A DNA stretch of 38,498 nt from Clostridiales bacterium (GCA_004556155.1 SFIM01000045.1:1-38498), one strand, 5' to 3'; shown: positions 21,102-29,698, counted from the first letter of the stretch. Numbers and translations: made by a program. Notes: generated from the letters alone by a model not told the origin.

Positions 21102-22549
21102 TACAGGTGCCTCCGGGGCAGCAGCACGGCCACCGCCAGCACGGCCACCAGCATGGGCAACAGGGTCAGCAGCACCACGGGGGCGGCGACATTGGATACG
21201 TTCAATTGCTGCCGCACGGCGGGACGGGACAGGATATCCAGATCCACGGGGGGCTTGCCCTGCAAATACTGCGATACCTGCAATAACAATTCGCCGCTGT
21301 AGGTATAAGCGTACATCCAGTTGTCCAGGAACATGGAATCATTGCCGATAATGAACGCACGGGAGTTCTGCCCGCCGTCAAACACGCGGCTGGCGCACAG
21401 CGCCAGGGCGAAGGGCCCCGTGCGGTCATCCGCCTGCCGCTCGATGGATACGGTGCTGCCCGCGCCCAGGGTGCGGATGTACGCGCCCTCGGTGCTCTCC
21501 AGCGCCACATACACGCTCAGCGCGCTATCCTGCTGCGTGGGCGTTTCCAGCGCGCGCGCGCCGGCCAGAATCAGCCAGTCATACCCCCCCGCCACCAGCG
21601 TGCCCGTCGCGTCCGTCGCCAGCATTTTGGGCGTCAGGTTGGGGATGGACTCGTAATACGCATCGGTGCGGGCTTCATCCTCCAGAACCAGGCCCGGAAT
21701 GGGCTCAAAGCCGTACAGGCGGTAGAGCGCGTAGAAATTGGGCAGCTCGTCCGGATCGGTATAGCTGACGGTGATAAACAGATCGCCGCCCGCCTGCACA
21801 TAATCGGTCAGCATTTGCAGCTCGGTTTCGCTCAGATCCTTGGTGGGCGATAGGATCATCAGCGGCGCATCGGGATCGGGCGCGCCGTCGGTAAGCAGGT
21901 TCACGCGGAAAAGATCGTAGTTGGCGCTGGTCAGGTAATCCTCCATCACGGTGGTGGAGGCTTCGTCCAGCTCGCCATGGCCGGACAGAAGCTGCATGCG
22001 CGGCAGGCTGTCCGCCGTCACATACAGGATGGCCTCGGAAATGCTCTTTTCGTACTGCCAGCCGGTGATGCGGTACATGCCCTGCTCGAAATCGTAGGTG
22101 CGCTCGATGTAATCCTCCGCCGTCAGCACGCGGGTGCGGCCTGTTTCCTCGCAGCGGATGATCAGGCAATCGCTGTTGACGGCGCTGTCATCGCCATAGG
22201 AGGAGGCCAGCTGCAAAAGCAGCGGGTTGCGGGTCAGGTTTTCCTGCGACCAGGTGATATGCGGCGTGCGCGCCTGATAGCGATTGAGCAGGGCAATGAG
22301 CTGGCTGTCCTCGCTGCCATCGGAAAACACGGCGTACATGCGCACGTCGCGCGTCAGGCTATCCAGCAGGTTTTCGGTGGCCTCGCCCTGGGTGGTGATA
22401 TTATTGAAGGAATAATCCAGCTGCCAGTCGTACTTGCTTTCCAGGTAATCGGCGGCCACCACTGTGAGCACACAGGCGGCGGCGCACAGCAGGCACAGCG
22501 CGGTATTGAGCGCGCCCTGGCGCAGCTTGCGATGCAGTTTCTTTTTCAT
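21101..22549 (-). CDS. GldG-like ABC transporter auxiliary protein
   Basis: A 482-residue protein with one helix at each end (about 13-33 and 457-478) and a large extracytoplasmic middle. VRMYAVFSDGSEDSQLIALLNRYQ, ITGWQYEKSISEAILYV and LLSGHGELDEAS follow the ABC_transp_aux (GldG) pattern, and the region DAPLMILSPTKDLSETELQMLTDYVQAGGDLFITV fits it. The start MKKKLHRKLRQGAL has GGAGGG at good spacing and overlaps the permease stop (ATGA). In Bacteroidetes GldG works with GldA and GldF in gliding; in Clostridia the partner system has no assigned substrate. Confidence 0.87.
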   Translation of the reverse strand: MKKKLHRKLRQGALNTALCLLCAAACVLTVVAADYLESKYDWQLDYSFNNITTQGEATENLLDSLTRDVRMYAVFSDGSEDSQLIALLNRYQARTPHITWSQENLTRNPLLLQLASSYGDDSAVNSDCLIIRCEETGRTRVLTAEDYIERTYDFEQGMYRITGWQYEKSISEAILYVTADSLPRMQLLSGHGELDEASTTVMEDYLTSANYDLFRVNLLTDGAPDPDAPLMILSPTKDLSETELQMLTDYVQAGGDLFITVSYTDPDELPNFYALYRLYGFEPIPGLVLEDEARTDAYYESIPNLTPKMLATDATGTLVAGGYDWLILAGARALETPTQQDSALSVYVALESTEGAYIRTLGAGSTVSIERQADDRTGPFALALCASRVFDGGQNSRAFIIGNDSMFLDNWMYAYTYSGELLLQVSQYLQGKPPVDLDILSRPAVRQQLNVSNVAAPVVLLTLLPMLVAVLAVAVLLPRRHL

Positions 22550-23256
22550 GCTTCCCTCCACCGCCGGGCGTCCAGCGTGCGCACCGAGAAAAACAGGCAC
22601 AGAAAGATGGCCGCGACAAAATACAGCGCGTTGGCAAAGCTGAGCTGCCCCAGCTTAAAGGGGGCGCAGCGCTGATAGGGGCTGATAAAGGTGAGGATGC
22701 TATTGACAATTTTGATATCGATGGCGGCGTTAAGCACGTCCATCAGCCACAGCAGCAGGTTTCCGCCGAAGGCCACGATGGCGGCCGTCATGGGCGCGCG
22801 GCACTGGGCGGAAATGAGCATATCCAGCGCGATAAAGGCGCAGCCCTGCAGGATAAAGCCCAGGTACCCCACGGCCAGCTCCTGCGGATAGACCTGGCCG
22901 TACAGCGCCACGATGAGCACAAACACCAGCGACAGCGCCACGCTGCACAGCAGCACTGCGCACGCCGCCAGGAACTTGCCGCCCACAACGCCCCACAGCG
23001 ATACGGGCGAGGTGAGCAGCAGCTGGTCGGTGCGCGCCTTACGCTCGCCGGCGAAGGAGCGCATGGTCAGGATGGGGGTGAGCAGCATCCACAGGTAGCT
23101 CATCATCCACAGCAGATTATTGAGATCGCTCGAGCGCGCCGCCAGGTTATTGATGGCGAAAAACACGCAGCCCAGCGTTAAAAACACGCCCATGTACACA
23201 TACGCGGCCGCGGTGTAAAAATAGCCTTGCAGCTCGCGCTTGAAGATCGCACGCAT
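22546..23256 (-). CDS. ABC-2 type transporter permease, GldF-like
   Basis: A 236-residue membrane protein with six hydrophobic segments. MRAIFKRELQGYFYTAAAYVYMGVFLTLGCVFF is the characteristic GldF/ABC-2 start, and LLTPILTMRSFAGERKARTDQLLLTSPVSLWGVVGGKFLAA is the conserved cytosolic loop that docks on the ATPase. It ends with the ATGA overlap to the gldG-like gene. The gap to the upstream ATPase gene (115 bases) holds a perfect palindrome. Confidence 0.92.
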   Translation of the reverse strand: MRAIFKRELQGYFYTAAAYVYMGVFLTLGCVFFAINNLAARSSDLNNLLWMMSYLWMLLTPILTMRSFAGERKARTDQLLLTSPVSLWGVVGGKFLAACAVLLCSVALSLVFVLIVALYGQVYPQELAVGYLGFILQGCAFIALDMLISAQCRAPMTAAIVAFGGNLLLWLMDVLNAAIDIKIVNSILTFISPYQRCAPFKLGQLSFANALYFVAAIFLCLFFSVRTLDARRWREA

Positions 23257-23303
23257 GCGTTTGGTTCCTTTCTTTTCGGTGGGATGGGGGGAATGGGGAT
23301 ACG

Positions 23304-23348
23304 GGGGGAAACGTTACTTTCTTCAGTGAAGAAAGTAACGTTTCCCCC
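23304..23348. repeat. Perfect 22-bp inverted repeat inside the Gld-like operon
   Basis: This is the terminal hairpin of the mosaic family standing alone. The left arm 23304-23325 and right arm 23327-23348 are exact complements around one base, with GTTAC/GTAAC in the stem and G/C tracts at the foot. It sits between the ATPase and permease genes and has no downstream T-run in the operon direction beyond AAACG. Confidence 0.92.
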
Positions 23349-23371
23349 TTCGTCCCTTTCGCCCCCGTCCG

Positions 23372-24319
23372 TTACTTCTTCTCCAGCGCCTGATCGTCCG
23401 CGGTGCAGCGCAGGAACACATCCTCCAGCGTGTCCGCGGCGGGAGTCAGGCGCATCAGGGGCATTTGCAGCCCGCATAGCAGGGTAAAAAGCTCCTTTTG
23501 CGGCACAGCGCCGGGCTTGCCTTCTATCAGCACCTCGGCCACACCCGCCTCGCGCGCGGGCAGGCGCGTCACGCGCGCCACACTGTTTAGCGAGCGCAGC
23601 GCGGGCAGCAGCGTTTCCATATCGCCGAAGATTGCCGCCTGTAAGCGCGCGCCCGCGCCGCGGCTCATATCGCCCAGGCGCTGATCGCACGCCACGCGCC
23701 CGTGATGCAGGATGATCACCCGATCGCATAGCGCCTGCACCTCGCTTAATATATGAGAGGAAAAGATCACCGTGCGCCCGCCGGACAGCTTTTTGAGCGT
23801 GTCGCGAAACTCCGCCGTCTGCCGGGGATCCAGCCCCACCGTCGGCTCGTCCAGCACCAGCACCTCGGGCTCGCCGCATAATGCCTGCGCCAGGCCCACG
23901 CGCTGGCGATAGCCCTTGGACAGGTTGCCCACGCGCCGCCCCAGCACGTCGCTCAGGTTGGTCTGCGCGGCAATATCCCGCACATGGCGGGCAATGTCCG
24001 CCTCCACCACCAGGCGCAGCCTGCACACAAAGCGCAGGTAGCTTTCCACCGTCATTTCATCATATAGCGGCGGCTGCTCCGGCAGATAGCCGATCAGCCG
24101 CTTAGCCTGGCGCGCCTGGGTAAGCAAATCGTAATCGCCCACGCGCACATCGCCGCTGGTGGGAGCCAGATAGCCGGTGATGATATTGAGCGTGGTGGTT
24201 TTGCCTGCGCCGTTTTGCCCAAGCAGCCCCAGGGTTTCCCCCGAGTTTACGGTAAAGCTGAGATCCTGCACGGCTGTCGCCGCGCCGTAGCATTTGGTTA
24301 CGCCCGATAGCGAAATCAT
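23372..24319 (-). CDS. ABC transporter ATP-binding protein, GldA-like
   Basis: The ATPase (315 residues) of the Gld-like system. Walker A is GQNGAGKTT, the Q-loop is IGYLPEQPPLYDEMTVESYL, the signature is LSKGYRQRVGLAQAL (SKGY is usual in this subgroup), Walker B is VLVLDEPTVGLDP and the switch is FSSHILSEVQALCDRV. A C-terminal domain of about 90 residues follows the nucleotide-binding domain. Promoter with extended -10 just upstream. First gene of ATPase, permease, GldG-like, DUF4340-like. Confidence 0.94.
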   Translation of the reverse strand: MISLSGVTKCYGAATAVQDLSFTVNSGETLGLLGQNGAGKTTTLNIITGYLAPTSGDVRVGDYDLLTQARQAKRLIGYLPEQPPLYDEMTVESYLRFVCRLRLVVEADIARHVRDIAAQTNLSDVLGRRVGNLSKGYRQRVGLAQALCGEPEVLVLDEPTVGLDPRQTAEFRDTLKKLSGGRTVIFSSHILSEVQALCDRVIILHHGRVACDQRLGDMSRGAGARLQAAIFGDMETLLPALRSLNSVARVTRLPAREAGVAEVLIEGKPGAVPQKELFTLLCGLQMPLMRLTPAADTLEDVFLRCTADDQALEKK

Positions 24320-24353
24320 GCGTCAAAATGGCCTTTCCTTAGGATACGCATCC

Positions 24354-24362
24354 ATTATAGCA
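24354..24362 (-). promoter_or_regulatory. Extended -10 promoter of the Gld-like operon
   Basis: Minus strand TGCTATAAT (24354-24362) is a perfect extended -10; no convincing -35 is seen. About 35 bases to the start codon. Confidence 0.65.
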
Positions 24363-24485
24363 TGAAAAGATGGACGAATGCGTGAACAATGTGTAAAGGA
24401 AATGGAGATGGGAAAATGAAAAATCATTTTTCTGCGCCATTTATCCCGCCATCGCCTTTTAACAGGAGACAAATCCCCCGCGATG

Positions 24486-24508
24486 TGGTATGATATCACA
24501 TGATACCA
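24486..24508. promoter_or_regulatory. Operator-like near-palindrome at the MFS gene promoter
   Basis: A 23-bp near-palindrome with outer arms TGGTAT and ATACCA and inner AT/AT pairs. It overlaps the candidate -10 TATGAT (24489-24494; -35 GAGACA at 24466-24471, 17 bases away) and lies 26 bases before the start codon, well placed for a repressor. Confidence 0.55.
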
Positions 24509-24533
24509 TCATTGACTGACCGGAGGTTGTCTC

Positions 24534-26087
24534 ATGAAGCTCAATTACCGCCGCACGCTGTTTGTCGGGTTCGCGTTCTTTCTCATCTGCGCGTTCTGGC
24601 AGGCATACGACGCCATCATCCCCAAGATCCTGACCGATAAGTTTGGCATGTCGCAGGCCAACAGCGGTATCATCATGGCGCTGGATAACGTGCTGGCGCT
24701 GTTCATGCTGCCGCTCTTTGGCGCAATCTCGGATAAATGCCGCAGCCGCCTAGGCAAGCGCACGCCCTTCATCCTGTTTGGCACGCTGGCGGCGGCCATC
24801 CTGCTGGCGGTGCTGTCGCTGGCGGACGGCATGCAGCTGCGCAATCTGGCCGCCGTGCGCGGCATGGATACCCCCGAGGCGCTGGAAACGCTGTATGATT
24901 ACCGCTACGGCGACACGCTGATGACCCCGGACGGCGAGCGCTATGCGCTGACCGAAGCAGCCGAGGCCGTCGATCCGGGCGTAACGCTCATCCCCCGCGA
25001 GCGGTTTATGGCCATGACGCTGGATACCGACGATTACGCGCGCTATGTGGCCCCCGCGCGCCAGGCATACGCCCACGCGCAGACCAAGCTGCATCCCCAG
25101 GCGCTCACCCTCTTTATCGCAATCCTGGTGCTGCTGCTGATCTCCATGGCCACCTTCCGCTCCCCCGCCGTGGCGCTGATGCCCGACGTCACCCTCAAGC
25201 CCCTGCGCAGCAAGGGCAACGCGGTGATCAACCTGATGGGCAGCGCGGGCGGCATCCTGATCCTGATTTTAGGCATGGTGTTTGCCACGGGCGCGGCCAG
25301 GAACGCGCTGATGCCCTATGGCACGTTCTTTGGCATTGTATCCATCCTGATGATCCTGTCGCTGGGCATTTTCATGCTTACCGTGCGCGAGCCGCGCTTT
25401 GTGCAGGAAATGCATCAGCAGAGCCGCGAATACGGCATTGAGGAAGGCGGCGGCGAGGAGCGGCGCTCCGGCGGCCGCAAGCTGGAGGCGGACGAGCGCA
25501 GATCGCTGCTGTTCATCCTGCTGTCGATCGTATTGTGGTTCATGGGCTACAATGCCGTCACCAGCAAGTATAGCGTGTACGCCGACAAGGTGCTCTCGCG
25601 CGATTTTAACATGACGCTGATCATCGCCCAGGCGGCGGCCATCGTAAGCTACCTGCCGGTGGGCATCATCGCCTCCAAGGCGGGCCGCAAAAAGACCATC
25701 CTGGCGGGCGTGGTGATGCTGACCATCGCCTTTGGCACGGCGTCCTTCCTGCGCGCGGGCAGCAGCCCGCTGCTGATGAACTGCATGTTCGCCCTGGCGG
25801 GCATTGCCTGGGCCACGATCAATGTGAACTCCTTCCCCATGGTGGTGGAAATGTGCCGCGGCGGGGATGTGGGCAAGTACACGGGCTTTTACTACACGGC
25901 CAGCATGGCCGCGCAGACCATTACGCCCTATCTGAGCGGCCTGCTGATGGACAACGCGGGCCTGACGGCGCTTTTCCCTTACGCCACGGTGTTTACGGCG
26001 CTGGCCTTTGTGACCATGCTGTTTGTGCGCCACGGCGACAGCAAGCCCGAGGCGCGGCGCGGGCTGGAGGCGCTGGACAACGACTAA
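24534..26087 (+). CDS. MFS sugar/cation symporter-like transporter
   Basis: A 517-residue membrane protein with about 12 helices. The N-terminal half has LDNVLALFMLPLFGAISDKCRSRLGKRTPFILFG, the conserved cytosolic loop 2-3 of GPH/sucrose-type symporters (SDxxRSRxGxRxPFI). About 100 residues rich in charge (roughly 105-190, LEALYDYRYGDTLMTPDGERYALTEAAEAV) lie between helices 3 and 4. This insert is not typical and looks extracytoplasmic or extended. The second half has EADERRSLLFILLSIVLWFMGYNAVTSKYSVYADKVL. The ATG follows GGAGG at 7 bases. Substrate likely a sugar or glycoside; no sugar enzymes adjoin it. Confidence 0.88.
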   Translation: MKLNYRRTLFVGFAFFLICAFWQAYDAIIPKILTDKFGMSQANSGIIMALDNVLALFMLPLFGAISDKCRSRLGKRTPFILFGTLAAAILLAVLSLADGMQLRNLAAVRGMDTPEALETLYDYRYGDTLMTPDGERYALTEAAEAVDPGVTLIPRERFMAMTLDTDDYARYVAPARQAYAHAQTKLHPQALTLFIAILVLLLISMATFRSPAVALMPDVTLKPLRSKGNAVINLMGSAGGILILILGMVFATGAARNALMPYGTFFGIVSILMILSLGIFMLTVREPRFVQEMHQQSREYGIEEGGGEERRSGGRKLEADERRSLLFILLSIVLWFMGYNAVTSKYSVYADKVLSRDFNMTLIIAQAAAIVSYLPVGIIASKAGRKKTILAGVVMLTIAFGTASFLRAGSSPLLMNCMFALAGIAWATINVNSFPMVVEMCRGGDVGKYTGFYYTASMAAQTITPYLSGLLMDNAGLTALFPYATVFTALAFVTMLFVRHGDSKPEARRGLEALDND

Positions 26088-26327
26088 AAGCAGCCGATCT
26101 ATGCAGCATGAACAAATGTTGACGCTGCATTCAAAAATAATTCACTAAATTCTGCCGTTTGTTCATCTTCATTTCACATTTGGGTGTTATAACTGCATTG
26201 TGGTTCTTCCAAAGCAAGAATCGCCGGGCGGCCGGGGCGCATGCCTCTCCGCGTTCCGCCGCCCCTGATATCGCAACAACGCGTCCATCCCGACGCGCAA
26301 CGATAAATGTGAAAGAAGGAATCCCCC

Positions 26328-26660
26328 ATGTTGTTTGGCAACAAAACCAAGCAGGTAGAATCCGCCATCGACCACAAGAAGGCCGACAAGCTCATCGCCC
26401 TGGCCAAGGATAAGGACGAAGCCGTGGCCCTGGCCGCCGTGAAGGGCCTGGGTGTGGTTGGCGGCGAGGACGCAATCAACTTTCTGGTAACGCAGCTGCG
26501 CCATATCAAGCCCGAATTCCGCGCCGCTGCCGCCACGTCCCTGGGTGAGATTGGCGATCCGCACGCCAAGGCGCACATCAGCGGCGTGCTCAAGTTTGAA
26601 AAGGACACCGCGACGATCCAGGCCATGCACGCGGCGATGGCCAAGATCGCCGACTATTGA
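26328..26660 (+). CDS. HEAT-repeat protein (110 aa)
   Basis: A small cytosolic alpha-helical protein with about three HEAT/PBS-lyase-type repeats: AVALAAVKGLGVVGGEDAINFLVTQL, FRAAAATSLGEIGDPHAKAHISGVL and TIQAMHAAMAKI. Such repeats mediate protein binding. The ATG follows AAGGA at 9 bases. The 240-base gap after the MFS gene shows only a weak promoter candidate (TATAAC near 26188). The next gene starts six bases later with no own ribosome site, so the pair is probably translated together. Function unknown. Confidence 0.8.
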   Translation: MLFGNKTKQVESAIDHKKADKLIALAKDKDEAVALAAVKGLGVVGGEDAINFLVTQLRHIKPEFRAAAATSLGEIGDPHAKAHISGVLKFEKDTATIQAMHAAMAKIADY

Positions 26661-26666
26661 TCAGCC

Positions 26667-26987
26667 ATGAAAGCCATGCTGAATCCTGACCGGCTGACGG
26701 GCAAGCGGGTCAACCACGTTGTATTTGGCCGCGGCCGCATCCTGCACGTGCAGGATGGCTACATGCATGTGTCCTTCGGCGGGGTGGAGCGGATGTTTGA
26801 GTATCCCGCCGCCTTTAGCCAGTACATGACCATCGAGGATAAGCGCCTGCGCCCCCTGCTGCCGGAATGCGTGCCCGCGCAGCGCACCCCCGCCCCCGCG
26901 CGCCCCGTGCGCCGGAAGACCGAGGGCTTTGTGCGCGATGAGTACGACACCGTCATCCTGGCCGATCTGGTCAAGTGTACCGTATAA
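26667..26987 (+). CDS. Hypothetical protein with SH3-like nucleic-acid-binding motif
   Basis: A 106-residue protein. The segment GKRVNHVVFGRGRILHVQDGYMHVSFGGVERMFEYPAAF matches the small SH3/Tudor-like beta domain (V-H--FG-G-I ... V-F ... F-YP-AF) found at the C termini of UvrD-type helicases and in some DNA-associated proteins. The rest is a Pro/Ala/Arg linker and an acidic ending DEYDTVILADLV. It lacks a visible ribosome site and depends on coupling to the HEAT-repeat gene. No paralogue in the window. Binding partner unknown. Confidence 0.7.
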   Translation: MKAMLNPDRLTGKRVNHVVFGRGRILHVQDGYMHVSFGGVERMFEYPAAFSQYMTIEDKRLRPLLPECVPAQRTPAPARPVRRKTEGFVRDEYDTVILADLVKCTV

Positions 26988-27011
26988 CAGCATCATAATG
27001 GCATAAAAGAT

Positions 27012-27039
27012 AGCCGTCCGGGTTTCCGGGCGGCTTTTT
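27012..27039 (+). terminator. Terminator of the HEAT/SH3 pair
   Basis: Ten-base-pair stem AGCCGTCCGG/CCGGGCGGCT around GTTT, then TTTTTG. Confidence 0.92.
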
Positions 27040-27043
27040 GCGT

Positions 27044-27416
27044 GGGGATGGGGGACGGGGAGGACGGGGAGATTACGTTTCTTTCTTGAGTCAAGAAAGA
27101 AACAAAGAACCTGTGTTGTAGACGGGAAAGCTGCTGGTTTTAAACTGGGAGTAGCCCTGGCTACCCGCGCCGATTGCATCGGCGTGCCACGGGGCACAAA
27201 ACGGCAGTGCCGCCTTCCAGTTTTGTCAGCTTGACTTTTACGTTACAACGCAGCCTTCTTTGATTCTTTCCTTGTACGCCCCGCGCTACTGCCTTACAGC
27301 AAGCGCGGGTTTTGAGCGGCAATTTACAAAATTGCGCGCCCTTAGCCGCCTGCGGCGGCGCTATGGCTCCAAGAAAGAATCGTACCCCCGTCCCCTTCGT
27401 CCCCCTCCTCCCCACG
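27044..27416. repeat. Head-to-head mosaic repeat R12 with element A copy 6
   Basis: The left half is reversed: purine tract, terminal hairpin 27077-27103 with GTTTC/GAAAC, GTAGCC-CT-GGCTAC (27151-27164), CGCCGAT-TGC-ATCGGCG (27168-27184). The right half is forward and ends in a second terminal hairpin with GATTC (27262-27266) and GAATC (27377-27381), whose loop contains element A (27270-27365). No gene. Confidence 0.86.
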
Positions 27417-27451
27417 AAAAAGCGCCGTCCCCATCAGCAGGAGGCGGCGCT
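27417..27451 (-). terminator. Terminator of the small secreted protein gene
   Basis: Minus strand AGCGCCG (27445-27451) pairs with CGGCGCT (27421-27427), followed by TTTT (27417-27420, five T counting the last stem base). Confidence 0.88.
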
Positions 27452-27472
27452 ATATTTAAGCAAAAAGTTCGT

Positions 27473-27979
27473 TTATTCGGCCAGCGCGACGGTGCCCAGG
27501 ATTTCCAGGGGCACATTGCTCTGCAGATCGGCCGAAGCCGCGCCGAAGCACAGCACGATGCAGTAGTCATCGCTCAGGGGCAGGTAGGCATAGCTGAACA
27601 GCTCGTCCGCGGAGGTATAGAGCACATAGTAGTTTTCGTTCACCAGCACTTCGGTGATGTCCTTGGCCGTGCCGGCTTCCACCATGGCCAGCATTTCGTC
27701 ATAGCAGGCCTCGATGCCCTGGTTGACCAGCAGCAGGCTCAGGGACAGGGTGTTGTCGGCGGATACATAGGTGGCCAGATAGCCCTCGGGCGCATCCACA
27801 GCGTTCCAATCGCTGGGGATGGTGAAAAGAACGCCGGTATCCGCCACGGCGATTTCCGTGCCCTCATAGGAAGGGGTGTTTTCCAGGGAGGGGATTTCGT
27901 CTCCGCCTTCCTCGGCCAGGGCGGATACGGCGCACAGGGCCATGCACAGGGCAAGCAGCAGGGCAAGCAGTTTCTTCAT
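27473..27979 (-). CDS. Secreted protein of unknown function (168 aa)
   Basis: A 168-residue exported protein with signal peptide MKKLLALLLALCMALCAVSALA-EE. The mature part begins acidic and then forms a compact domain: GTEIAVADTGVLFTIPSDWNAVDAPEG, TYVSADNTLSLSLLLVNQGIEACYDEMLAM and DYCIVLCFGAASADLQSNVPLEILGTVALAE. This beta-rich pattern (FTIPSDWN near the start) resembles small secreted domains of Clostridia that often follow Sec signals, but I recognise no named family. It has its own promoter and terminator. Confidence 0.82.
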   Translation of the reverse strand: MKKLLALLLALCMALCAVSALAEEGGDEIPSLENTPSYEGTEIAVADTGVLFTIPSDWNAVDAPEGYLATYVSADNTLSLSLLLVNQGIEACYDEMLAMVEAGTAKDITEVLVNENYYVLYTSADELFSYAYLPLSDDYCIVLCFGAASADLQSNVPLEILGTVALAE

Positions 27980-28034
27980 TTTTGCGGGCTCCTTTTGTTT
28001 TTAAGATAACGGGTCCAAGCCGCTTCCAAACCGC

Positions 28035-28063
28035 ATTGTAGCATTCCAGTGGCCTAGGCGCAA
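28035..28063 (-). promoter_or_regulatory. Promoter of the small secreted protein gene
   Basis: Minus strand TTGCGC (28058-28063), 17 bases, TACAAT (28035-28040). Confidence 0.75.
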
Positions 28064-28213
28064 GTATTTCTATTAATATTTTTGAATAATATCCAAATGC
28101 TGGCGTGTGTGCGGCCGCCGCTTGCAAGCACGCTGCGCCGGTGTAACCAAGTGGCGCTTGCGCCCAAATGCGGCGCACGAGCAAAAGAATCCGAACAAAG
28201 TACGCGCGTTCTG

Positions 28214-28243
28214 TTGCATTTTAACGTTTCAATGTGCTATAAT
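28214..28243 (+). promoter_or_regulatory. Promoter of the FAD oxidoreductase gene
   Basis: TTGCAT (28214-28219), 18 bases, perfect TATAAT (28238-28243), 34 bases before the start codon. Confidence 0.8.
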
Positions 28244-28276
28244 GAAGCAGATTTTATTGCGGAGGTGCTTTTTCGT

Positions 28277-29584
28277 ATGGATCAGCTGACAATCGAGCGG
28301 CAGGCGCCCGTGATTGCGCAATACGACGCCGTGGTGTGCGGCGGCGGCCCTGCAGGCTGGGTGGCGGCCGTCAGCGCCGCGCGCAATGGCTGCCGCACCG
28401 CGCTGATTGAAAAAATGAGCTACCTGGGCGGCACGCCCACGGCCGGGCTGGTGGATCCCATCAGCGGCGGCTATCACAAGGGCAAGCGCGTGCTGGGCGG
28501 CGTCGGCTGGGAGTTTGTTGAGCGCCTGGTGGCCGCCGGCGCAGGCCAGGTGGAGCTGCCCAAGGGCCATGTATCCTTCGATCCCGAATATTACAAGCTG
28601 CTGGCCCAACGCATGGTGCTGGAAGCCGGGGTAGAGCTGTATACCAACACCGTGGTATCCGCCTGCCAGATGGCGGACGGCCGCGTCACCCATGTGCTCA
28701 TCGAAAGCAAGGACGGCTTGCAGGCGCTGGCTGCCGGTACGGTGATCGACGCGACGGGCGACGGCCTGGTGTGCCGCCGCGCGGGCGTGCCCATGCAGGT
28801 GAGCGCGGGCGGCATGCAGCCCATGAGCCTGTGCTTTCTGCTGCGCAATGTGGATGTGACCACGGCGCTTTTGCGCGATCATATCCACCATACCGGCCTG
28901 CACGGGCAATCCAAGCACATGGGCATTTATCACGCGCTGCAAAGGCTGGCCGAGCAGGGCGAGGACGTGCCGCAGTTCGGCGGCCCGTGGTTCAACAGCA
29001 CCATGCAGGAGGATCTGATCTGTGTCAATATCACCCGCGCGGCAGCGAACGCGGCGGATCGCGCCCAGCTGACGCAGGCGGAGTGCCGCATGCGCGAGGA
29101 TGCGTACAAGCTGGTGGCGCTGCTGCGCAAGCTTTATCCCGAGTTTGCCAAGGCCAGTATTGCCGAAATCGCCGCGCAGGGCGGCGTGCGCGAAACCTAT
29201 CACATCCGCGGCCTGTACACGCTGTCGGGCGCGGATATTCTGGGCGGCGCGCCGTGCGCCGATGGCGTGGCCTTCTGCTCGCACCCGGTGGATATCCACT
29301 CGGCGCAGGATAACACCCAGACGGCGCAGTACTTTGATACCCCCTGCCCCGTGCCTTACCGCGTGATGGTGGCCGCGGGCTTTGATAATCTGATCGCCGC
29401 GGGCCGGTGTGTCAGCTGCGTGGATGAAGCGTATGCCTCTATGCGCGTGCAGGGCACCTGCATGGCCATCGGCGAGGCTGCGGGCGTAGCCGCCGCCATG
29501 CGCCGCGAAACCGGCTGCGCGGTGACGGCCGTGAATACAGATGATCTGCGCGCGCGGCTGCAAAAGCAGGGCGCGATTGTGTAA
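28277..29584 (+). CDS. FAD-dependent oxidoreductase (FAD_oxidored family)
   Basis: A 435-residue cytosolic flavoprotein. The N-terminal YDAVVCGGGPAGWVAAVSAARNG is a GxGxxG dinucleotide site (about 16-38), and LIEKMSYLGGTPTAGLVDPISG follows as in the FAD_oxidored (PF12831) family. ATGDGLVCRRAGVPM is the second FAD motif. The C-terminal half ends with DNLIAAGRCVSCVDEAYASMRVQGTCMAIGEAAGVAAA, the usual FAD-closing segment. The ATG 28277 is 11 bases after GGAGG; an upstream in-frame extension crosses the promoter. It is a single-gene transcript with its own terminator. Substrate unknown. Confidence 0.9.
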   Translation: MDQLTIERQAPVIAQYDAVVCGGGPAGWVAAVSAARNGCRTALIEKMSYLGGTPTAGLVDPISGGYHKGKRVLGGVGWEFVERLVAAGAGQVELPKGHVSFDPEYYKLLAQRMVLEAGVELYTNTVVSACQMADGRVTHVLIESKDGLQALAAGTVIDATGDGLVCRRAGVPMQVSAGGMQPMSLCFLLRNVDVTTALLRDHIHHTGLHGQSKHMGIYHALQRLAEQGEDVPQFGGPWFNSTMQEDLICVNITRAAANAADRAQLTQAECRMREDAYKLVALLRKLYPEFAKASIAEIAAQGGVRETYHIRGLYTLSGADILGGAPCADGVAFCSHPVDIHSAQDNTQTAQYFDTPCPVPYRVMVAAGFDNLIAAGRCVSCVDEAYASMRVQGTCMAIGEAAGVAAAMRRETGCAVTAVNTDDLRARLQKQGAIV

Positions 29585-29610
29585 CAAATTACAAAGCATA
29601 TTTCATTTTC

Positions 29611-29634
29611 TGCCGCCCATCGGGCGGCATTTTT
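29611..29634 (+). terminator. Terminator of the FAD oxidoreductase gene
   Basis: TGCCGCCC-AT-CGGGCGGCA, then TTTTT. Confidence 0.92.
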
Positions 29635-29698
29635 GATTCCACCGCCGTCCCATGTAACCGCTTTTCTTCATTTTATGCTATGCAAATATGCAAAAATA

